A stretch of DNA of 64,000 bases from Asterias amurensis. Its lineage: Eukaryota; Echinodermata; Asteroidea; Forcipulatida; Asteriidae. Below are positions 22,915 through 64,000 of this stretch, piece by piece. The number at the start of each line of letters is the position of its first letter. Position 1 is the first letter of the stretch. The notes beneath the pieces are model-generated. The model was not told the DNA's origin. It ran no database searches and worked only from the letters and a program-made list of their open reading frames with translations. A program made the position numbers and the translations under genes. The stretch covers positions 10,627,285 through 10,691,284 of the forward strand of contig NC_092651.1 in assembly GCF_032118995.1 (NCBI RefSeq), written 5' to 3'.

Positions 22915-23605
22915 TTTGGTGCTACATCAATCTTGCAGACTAGGTATACAACTTTGAATAAGATTGATGTTTTTTTACCTTGCTAGCCAGCCACATTCGA
23001 AAATTAACACCCCCCCCCCCCCCCCCCCCGAAACAAAAAATTAAAACAAAATGAACATACTGTTTATCATTAAAATAACAACAAAATAAATAGCAATTCT
23101 TGTGTATCATTTCAAAAAAAGTTTTCTGTCTTTTAGATAACCAACTTGCAAAGTGTTAAGAAAGGGGCAAGAAGTACATACACAAAAAAATCTTACTTAT
23201 GCAACCCCCCTTATCAGTTGTTTCCTCTACATACAAAACAAACAACTATTTTGAGACAGCTTGTATAAAAATAGAAGGACTGTCAGTTTGCAGGTGGATT
23301 TTTTTTTTTTAAACAATTCTAAGTAACAGAGTACAAGAGTTTGAAGACAACTTTGAACTTGAACTTCTTGGTTTTGGAGGATTGTTTAAAAAAAAATATA
23401 AAAAAATAGAAGGACTCTCCGAACTTCCCCTTCAATACTTCACATCAAGACATTTGCCAGATATTGGCATGTGTGTGTCTCATGAAACATTCTGTTATTA
23501 AAGATGCCTTATTTTTCAGTTTACAGCATGTTTAGAAACTTCATTTGCAAATCCTTACTACTGCCCTTCCACCATGCCTCTTCAGTCTTCCATCATTTCT
23601 GTTTT
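22915..23605 (-). other. Region 3' of CYFIP, probable 3' UTR and low-complexity sequence
   Basis: This region lies directly downstream of the CYFIP stop codon in gene sense. It contains a poly-C tract (about 23010-23028) and poly-A/T stretches. I did not find a convincing polyadenylation signal, so the transcript end is not called. Confidence 0.4.
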
Positions 23606-56602
<32,997 letters not shown>

Positions 56603-56770
56603 CTTTCACCCTCCCAAACAACACAAAAGACAAGGAAATAGTATCAAATGTTAGACGGAAGTGTACACAGTTCTGACATTCTGGGCGTTGATATTTCTCA
56701 CTGCCCAATTTAAACAGCGCCACCATGCGGTTGAAAATAATTAGTACGGCACTAATAACAAACAACATAA
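56603..56770 (-). other. CYFIP: Probable first exon of CYFIP (5' UTR, or N-terminal extension)
   Basis: A strong donor, GTGAAAG|GTAAGTCAAT, lies at 56603. A matching acceptor (TTTTAATTTAG at 55397) opens the exon that contains the CYFIP start codon 44 nt downstream. The right edge given is arbitrary because no transcription start was identified. An ATG at 56726 stays open to the donor and is in frame with the CYFIP ATG after splicing, so 56 extra residues are possible. The CYFIP ATG itself has the better context (AAAATGG). Confidence 0.5.
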
Positions 56771-57195
56771 GCTGTCAGATAGTTTTAAATTGTTTGGAAA
56801 AAAAAGTAATTTAACAAAAACGTGAAAGAAAAAAGGACTTGCAATAATATTTCATTAAAAAGAGCGCAGTTTTGAACCATTATTAACAAGTACGGCTCAC
56901 AGAAAGAACTTATTTCATCCAGTATATTGGAGAGTATTTGCCTTTCCATACAAAACAGCCATGCATGAAAAGCGAATGTATTTAAATTTTCTCATTTAAG
57001 ATAGTCTATTGGTAAGTTGAGGGCACTGTTCACTCTTCAGTTTCAAATGCAGTTTATGCATAGACGGAATATGTCCTTATTATCCTGTTTTTATAAATTG
57101 AATCAAACGTCTCAACTCTGTTCTTGCTTTTCTCAGATGCAATTCTTTTTCAGTTTGGCCATGGAAGGGCTGAGGTGTCTGGCATTCCTCAAGCC

Positions 57196-57372
57196 CGGTT
57201 CATACTTCCTGCAAATGCGAACGCGAAGCAAATCTTTACGTCACAAATTCGCAACGAACAATTCGCAGCAGTTGAACTCTGCTCTACTCCCTTGCGAATA
57301 TCGCTGCGAAAGGAGTGTGTAACGTCAAATTCACGTCAAATTCGCATTCGCAGGAAGTATGAACCGGGCTTT
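57196..57372. mobile_element. Foldback MITE, family C
   Basis: CCCGGTTCATACTTCCTGCA is mirrored by GCAGGAAGTATGAACCGGG. The interior has several TTCGCA/TGCGAA steps. It is the cleanest family C copy. Confidence 0.82.
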
Positions 57373-58604
57373 ACTGTCGACCCAAGAGTGCCATCCCGCC
57401 CAGGCTGTACAGAACCCTGCAAGGCATTTTAAAATAAGTTTCTTCTGGGAAATGGTTTAAAGAAAGGAGGGAAAAAAAACATCCCAAGTCAATGGAATAA
57501 TATTCCATAAAGGGTAGTCATTTTGTGCGAGGGGAAGGATTACTCTTTTTGTGATCTAGTTAACTTCTTAGAAGACAATATTTTGATCAAAATTTACAAT
57601 GTAAATCAATACATCTGGGGTGATCCCTTTTTTTAAATGATCACTTTTTGTTAAGTTAAAGATAATTATAGAATTGGCTATAAAGTTGTAATGCATTTCC
57701 TGCAGATAGCTTAAGTCAGTGTTGTAGCGGATCTTGTGAGTGTTTTCATACAACCTACTTGGTTGGAAGAAAGTTTATTCAAATGAGGGTGCTAACACAC
57801 AACATGAGGAGGGGGGGGGGGGGCAGAATCTCCTGTAATATCTGCATGTTTATCTGGAGTTTGCAGATTGTAGTAAATTTCTAATTATTCATCAAAAATG
57901 TTTCACAAAATAACAAAAATATGATCCATCCAACAACAAACCACACAATACCATGACCCAATACATAATAGCTTTTAACTTTTGTTTATTGGATTTATTT
58001 CAGTCTATTATCCAGCCTAACACTTCATTAATCTTACTCATTAAAGTAGTTCTGACATAACAACAGAAAGCTGGTTTTTGAAAAATAACATTCTCAAAGT
58101 ATATAACTCACTTTTGTTTAGAGTGACACAAACACAGGGGAACTTAATATGCTTTCTACAACTGATTTGTATAAAATTAATCAGTGATAAGCATTGAAAG
58201 ATTCCTACATTCTTTGTGGTCACGTTTTCTTAATTTAACAATACACTTTCATAAAACAAATTCACCTTCAATAATCTTGTTTCAACACTCTTTTAGTTGT
58301 AAGAGTTACAAATTTACACACAATAATTTTAATTTGAAATGGAATTTGCCAAAGTGGCAATCTCTCAAAACAAATCAATCAAACTAAAAAATGGAATTAG
58401 TTTTAATTTTGTATAAAAACAATAAATTATTGTAATATTCAATATTTAGGTAAAGAATTACAGTTAGTAGAAAACTAACTTTCCATGAAAGAGAATGCCA
58501 GCAGTAGTGTAGGTTGGTCTTTCAACCATCATCATGAAAGCCATTGTGTATTTCTTATTACAGGGGCGTTTCTGGGTCAATATTAATGAATAACTGGCTC
58601 TAAA
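57373..58604. other. AT-rich intergenic sequence
   Basis: No gene seen. A poly-G tract lies near 57810-57824. The rest has no recognisable repeat. Confidence 0.4.
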
Positions 58605-58963
58605 AGGGAAGGTACACGTTTGGTAATTACTCATAACAAATATTAACTTAAAAACTGACTTGGTAACGAGCATTGGAGAACTGTTGATAGTATAAAACAT
58701 TGTCAGAAACGGCTCCCTCTGAAGTAGCATAAATTTTGAAATAGAGGTAATTTCTCACTAAAATAATAAAAGACTTCTAGTTAGAAGTCTTTTATTCCTA
58801 TCTGAAAGCACACACATTCGTCCAACAAGGGTGTTTTTTCTCCCAACTCCGACAAACCAATTGAGCTCAAATTTTCACTTGTTGTTTTATGCATATGTTG
58901 AGATACTGTACACCAAGTGAGAACACTGGTCTATGACCATTACCAATAGTGTACCTTCCCTTT
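58605..58963 (+). mobile_element. TTAA-type MITE, family A subfamily with AGGGAAGGTACAC ends
   Basis: AGGGAAGGTACACGTTTGG at the left, CCAATAGTGTACCTTCCCT before TTAA at the right, and an AGACTTCTAGTTAGAAGTCT centre. The outermost 13 bp differ from the other family A copies while the interior is shared. Confidence 0.8.
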
Positions 58964-59218
58964 AAATAGCACACTAGTAGTGTGCTATTTTCTCCAAGTA
59001 GCTGGATCAAGAAGCTTTATATCATTATTATCCTTAAGTAAGTAAGATCGTTCCTCTAACTTTCTCAGCTCCATGTGAAGCGTACAATCCCCAAGCTGCT
59101 TAACTTAATAATCCAACACAATACTGTCTCAGCCCTTTCAGGATCCCATTCACACACCTGGGTTAAGAGAAGCAATTATGGTTAAGTGCCTTGCTCAGTG
59201 AAACAAGTGTCATGACTA

Positions 59219-59372
59219 GGGCCCAATTTCATAAAGCTTTTTAGCAGAAAATACTGCTTAACAAATCTTGTTTGCTAAGCAAAAAAAGAGTAGGGCACCA
59301 GACCCAACCATGTAAACTTTATGGAATGTTGCCTGGTAACCCGTGTCTGCAGGTTTTTAAATGTTCTTATAG
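59219..59372. mobile_element. MITE family D, truncated
   Basis: GGGCCCAATTTCATAAAGCT, TACTGCTTAACAAATCTTGT and GCCTGGTAACCCGTGTCTGC follow the family D order. The right terminal repeat is missing. Confidence 0.6.
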
Positions 59373-60320
59373 TTTTCTTGTGAATCAAAAGGCATTGTTT
59401 GAAAAATAACTAATATGCATCCAAAGTGGTCCTGTAGAATGCACTGCAGTTGGTTGCCTCCAAGTTGCCTGCAAGTTGCCTTCAAAAGTCGCCTTGTGTG
59501 TCGATGTCTTGAAACACAATACAACCAATGTAAAGCTATGATGGGGGACAATAGTCTGGTCTCAAATATCCATTTTATGGTTTCCTCTCAGTATTCATAC
59601 GCACTCAGGGTGCAAAATAAAGTAAGATGTTCGCGCCATGGTAGAAGTTCTACAATGCTGATGCTTAATCAAACCAATTATAAATTTTGCACTGTTTCCC
59701 TCATAAATTCAAATATTGTAAAGTTAATTTGAAACAACAGGTTTTAAACCAGACATGTTGCTAATAACGCAATTAGTAAGTACAAAAACAAATCTATTAT
59801 TCTATTTATACAACATATTTCATCATTTTTTACAAACATTAAATGGATCCAGCCATAGCTTTTAAATGTGAAACAAAATTTTAACGCTATTATCAAAATA
59901 AATATTGTCTTTGCAATTACTCAAAATGAAACATCACAATTATAACAAAGGCCTAAAACAATTGATTTTGAGTGATTCATTTCCAGGAAAATATTCTCTT
60001 TTGAGTCTGGTATTAATCACCAAATGAGGCCTTCTTAAACTTGATGGGATATTATTAAACAAACAACGGAAGGGAACTTAACATTACTATAAAAATAAAC
60101 ATCAGCAAAAATAATCACAGTTCAATTTGTCCATAAATGTTGCAATTTTGATAGATTTAAACTTGATGAAAAAGAAAACCACCCAAAATCATTATTTGGA
60201 ATTTTTAGCACACACTTATCGTTGCCATTCAAAGGGCGTTTTAACTTCAACTTTTCTAAACAGGTTTGGATAATAATGCTAGGTAAGAAACTTGATTGCC
60301 ATTTCTATGCCCCTTTTCAA

Positions 60321-60627
60321 AACCTCACTTGGTAACGAGTAATGGGGAGAGGTTGATAGTATAAAACATTGTGAGAAACGACTCCATCTGAAGTGACATA
60401 GTTTTTGAGAAACAAGTAATTTTCCACGAATTTGATTTTGAGACCTCAAGTTTAGAATTTGAGGTCTCGAAATCAAGCATATGAAAGCACACAACTTCGA
60501 TAATTATCTCGCAACTTCGAAGACCAATCAAGCTCAAATTTTCACAGGTTTGTTATTTTATACATATGTTGAGATACACCAAGTGAGAAGACTGGTCTTT
60601 GACAATTACCAATAGTGTCCAGTGTCT
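60321..60627 (+). mobile_element. MITE family A, left end missing
   Basis: CCTCACTTGGTAACGAGTAA, the GAGACCTCAAGTTTAGAATT centre, and the end CCAATAGTGTCCAGTGTCT before TTTAA. Confidence 0.72.
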
Positions 60628-62237
60628 TTAAGTATCTTGCTAAAGGGCACAAGTGTCAAGACCAGGATATGGAAATATATGAAGGGAGGGTACATTTTGT
60701 CAATTGGTGACAACCAAGTGTATTTTCAGGTTATTTCTTTGTTCTTTGAAAATAACCAGTTTGAATGTATTCACCGCTCCAAAATCATTAGTATTAATAT
60801 TCTCATTATCTCGGATTACTCTGTCCCAACTATTTCATTATGGATACCTATATTAGTCTTGATTCCAGCTGTTACTATCAGGTTCTTTTGATATTACATG
60901 ATTCATTCCATGGTGGTTATTCATCAGCACTTGGCACAATCAGAAATGACTGCTTAAAATCAATAACCAAAAAGAGAAGCTCAGTCAAACAAAATACCCT
61001 CTGGAAAAAAAGACTACATCATCATGTCAGGAACATATTAAGAAATGAGGTCGCAATTTTTGTATGGGTCGGCAAAACAACACCATAAAGTAAACCAAGA
61101 CTGACAGTTTAACACAAATAAATGAGAGTAATATACTTACAGGGGGAAAGGCTTTTTGGCATAACAACTTTACCCATCAAACCAATAATAATCTTATACT
61201 TCTTACACTAAAATAAATGTAACTTTTTAAGTTTCAATTTGTTTTATGGTTACATCATTGGGCTTAGTCTAAATTAAGTAAAGATTATGACTAAAATGTT
61301 ATAGACCTCTCTTCACTTGTTTAATAAAACTAACACATTAGGAGACAACTTGTGTTTGACAATGCAAGCAAGCAACACTTCATTATCTTAAGTTATCTAT
61401 AAAATTGAAATTAAAGATTGCCAAAATGAATTTCAGAGAAGATTTTATTTCACTTGAATAAAATCCCTTGCATCTACCATGTAATACTGTGGTGTAATGA
61501 GGGGAGCCTTTTGTTGAAACAACCATTGCAAGGTCCAATTCCATGAAGCTACAATACCTGCATAGGTCCCTATTCCACAGGGTTTCGGTTGTACGTTTCA
61601 AGAATACCCCAGAGTTTTACTGCTTACCCCTACTCCAGTGCATGGTTATCTATTTCCCAGGGTAGATCAGGGGTGAAGTGATCCAAATAAGAAAGGGCCA
61701 GGTCGTTATTCTCCTGGGTTGCCCCCCCCCCCCAGGGAATAGAGTAGTGTGGAAAGGGTTTGTTTCATTGACAGTGGATTGTTTGATCAGGATTGTTCAA
61801 GGCTGCATGGCCAGACAACAAACCAGATCATGATTCCTTTGCGGAAGATTCTGATATTAAACCAATTCTTTTGATCCTATCAACATCTACCTGCAGGAAC
61901 AGTTTATATCCCTAACAAGATTTAAAGTAGTTTAATGTTAGTGCATTTTTGTTGTACATTCTTTGACAGTGTATTGCTGCAACATTCGGCGAGTACAAAA
62001 GATTTGGCAAGCACTGAACTGATTAACGTATGTACAATGGTTACAATTTATACAAAGACTGTTTTTTTACATCATCAATTGAAGTAGTATCCACATTTAT
62101 CTGTAATATACATTGATTATACTACTTTCTCTGGGCAGTATTAAAGGGAAATAATATCAATGTAAACATCTCTGAGAAAAAGGAAGAAAGAAAATTATAA
62201 GATACGGGTTTAATTTTCAACCAGTACTGAAAATAGC
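60628..62237. other. Intergenic sequence
   Basis: There are no convincing exons on either strand. A poly-C tract lies at 61723-61733. Several open frames of 60-90 codons lack any recognisable content. Confidence 0.4.
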
Positions 62238-62245
62238 TGCTCATA

Positions 62246-62414
62246 AGAAACAGAATGAACCTATCAAGATCAAATGAACAGTTTGAAATCTTTTTCTTGA
62301 ACAGAGATTAAGTTTTAAAACAATATCCAGCTTCTTATAAGAAACAGAATGAACCCAATAAGATCAGATGAACAATTTGAAATCTTTTCTTGAACAGAGA
62401 TAAAGTTCAAACAT
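62246..62414. repeat. Two-copy tandem duplication, 94 bp period
   Basis: AGAAACAGAATGAACC starts at 62246 and again at 62340. ATCTTTTTCTTGAACAGAGA in the first copy is matched in the second. The copies are close to each other, so the duplication is not very old. Confidence 0.75.
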
Positions 62415-62886
62415 AAAATCCGTACAGACTGACATTATGGCTATATGGTTATGTGTTTGAGTAAATAAGTCAATCTGAATCATCCTAATATCATTTTATG
62501 CAGCCCAATAACTGCCACAAATTCAGTAATACTCGTTTGCATTTTCAATGTTTAAGGAACATTAATGATTTTTTTACATTTTTGGCAAAACAAACTGACT
62601 TCTATTCACAGTACTTCCTGTACTATCACACACACAATGCTGCCCCTTTCAGCTTCTTGGATACATGTACATGCAAATGAATGCCAGTGATTGGTTTCAG
62701 CCAAACTCCATTAGCATTTGTACCTGGACTCTTCCCACAGAAACTGAACGGGGAGAAATCTGAGCACATCAGTTTCTGTGCAAGTCCTGCAAAACTTTCA
62801 CCACAAATTGGTGCCAAAATGGCTGTCCCAATAGATCACCTACAATACTTTCATGTAAAGGAGGTGAAATGAGCCAAATGTGTACA

Positions 62887-63062
62887 GGGCCCAATTTCAT
62901 AAAGCTGCTAAGCAAAAAATACTGCATGGCAAAATCCATTGGGGCACCAGCCACAATAATGCAAACTTCAGGTAAATTTAGCTGGTAACCTGTTTCTGCT
63001 AAGCAATACTATTTTGTGCTTAGCAAGTTTTGGTGCTTACATGCTTACTGTGAAATTGGGCT
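62887..63062. mobile_element. Foldback MITE, family D
   Basis: GGGCCCAATTTCATAAAGCT at the left, ACTGTGAAATTGGGC at the right, and the interior TTTAGCTGGTAACCTGTTTC shared with the other copies. Confidence 0.65.
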
Positions 63063-63701
63063 CAGAAGACAACCAGATACCCCTCTTGCTACACCACGCC
63101 TGTTTAGAAATCAAGCATTGGAACTATTTAATCGTCCTAATCACACATATGAGTTTCGATGGATCGGTGAAGTAAAGGTTTATCCACATTTATTTCTCCA
63201 TCTTTCATGACAATAAACTGTTATCTGTTATGTACAATATAATGTTGCATTGTTACATATAGTTTGGTCCAAAGCGAGGGTTTGACTGTTTTGATTTTTT
63301 TTTTTTCTGGAAATGTTCTCTCGAAGAGCCTTTAATTTCTTATAGAAGTAAACTGGAACACCTCAGCAACACATTTACTACAAGGCTGGTTCACAAACAA
63401 ATGTAGATTTGAGGGAGAGATATTCGACAAACACTAAAGAAATCAAATTCTTCAAACTTCTTCAGAGAGAAGTACACCGATGTTAAAACAACATTTCTTG
63501 AAATAAGAACGGAAAACAGCTCAAGACCACGGATGTCACATCTTGAGCTAAAGTGCAAGAAGCCCCCAGGCATGTTGCATTAAATAGATCTTTAAATACC
63601 AAGCGTCTAGCTATAAACAATGTCATGCCGCTAGATATAAATGCTAACGTGCAGTACTCAACCGACTGTATCGGCAAAACTCACAAAAAGAGAGAGACCC
63701 A
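63063..63701 (-). other. Probable 3' UTR side of the right-edge gene
   Basis: This lies immediately downstream (gene sense) of the stop codon at 63702. AT-rich, with a poly-T tract near 63295-63306. The transcript end is not identified. Confidence 0.35.
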
Positions 63702-64000
63702 TCATGATAGGTTATCGGTCGGCATATCTATCTCGCTACTCCCACTGGTGCTGATCTCACTCCCGGAGCTCCCGTTGCTATGGTTACGACCCCACTTCTT
63801 CTTCTTCTCAGTGATGGAGGCCACCTCCGTGTCGAGCTCGTCCAGGGAGCAAGTCTGGGAGCCGGAAAGATTTCCCGTCCCGCTGTCGGCCTTCTGGTCC
63901 GGCGAGGAGTCCTTTTCATCGAAGGAGCTCTCTGACAGGATAGAGGTGGTGGTAAAGTTGATGCCGGCATCCTCCAGGAGGATGTCTTTTGGGAGGAGGC
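63702..64000 (-). CDS. C-terminal exon of an unidentified protein (partial at window edge)
   Basis: The minus-strand frame from 63998 to a TGA ending at 63702 encodes 98 residues, after two bases of a codon cut by the window edge. It begins LLPKDILLEDAGINFTT, continues through an acidic serine-rich stretch (SESSFDEKDSSPDQKADS) and a lysine patch (EKKKKWGRN), and ends SGSSEIDMPTDNLS. The G+C level and codon choice (ATC, CTG, GAC, GAG) are far higher than in the surroundings, supporting real coding sequence. The tail looks disordered. I do not recognise the family. The overlapping frame that gives an arginine-rich peptide is a shadow. Confidence 0.75.
   Translation of the reverse strand, partial: LLPKDILLEDAGINFTTTSILSESSFDEKDSSPDQKADSGTGNLSGSQTCSLDELDTEVASITEKKKKWGRNHSNGSSGSEISTSGSSEIDMPTDNLS

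Noticed and set aside
63728-63970. Arginine/proline-rich 80-codon frame at the right edge
   Set aside because: It is the +1 shadow of the real C-terminal exon frame, which is open from the window edge to a TGA at 63702.

Overview
The window is eukaryotic and AT-rich, with long introns bounded by GT-AG sites. The one complete gene is closest, from memory, to vertebrate CYFIP1/2. The dense TTAA-flanked foldback elements, tRNA-derived SINEs and inverted-repeat elements resemble families I associate with echinoderm genomes. The likely source is therefore a marine deuterostome, most probably an echinoderm and perhaps a sea star. That assignment is inference; no search was run.

Layout. From 1 to about 9150 lie decayed minus-strand fragments of a DIRS/gypsy-like retroelement with reverse transcriptase and RNase H remnants. 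One RNase H-region piece of about 347 bp has become a tandem satellite (about 4230-9150), which shows a dimeric higher-order repeat of about 694 bp from about 5290 to 8400. From about 10080 to 15480 there is a second, unrelated repeat territory with a period of about 1.5 kb and nested short repeats, ending in tRNA-derived SINEs. From 15.9 to 23.6 kb the sequence is mostly intergenic. It holds MITEs, a truncated U1 snRNA copy on the minus strand (17765-17901) and a possible unrecognised minus-strand gene start near 19.6 kb.

From 23606 to 55352 the minus strand carries a complete CYFIP (Sra-1/PIR121) gene. Its 27 coding exons join in phase to 1254 codons plus stop. CYFIP is the Rac1-binding subunit of the WAVE regulatory complex, which drives Arp2/3 actin branching. 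A probable non-coding or N-terminally extending first exon ends at 56603. The introns are packed with MITEs, foldback elements and SINEs. Three places also hold broken copies of CYFIP exon edges: exon 11, exon 14 and exon 23.

From 56.7 to 63.7 kb lies intergenic or 3' UTR sequence with more MITEs. At the right edge (63702-64000, minus strand) is the last coding exon of a second gene that I cannot name; the rest of it lies beyond the window. The two minus-strand genes sit head to tail. No bacterial-type operon, CRISPR array or intact rRNA or tRNA gene was found.
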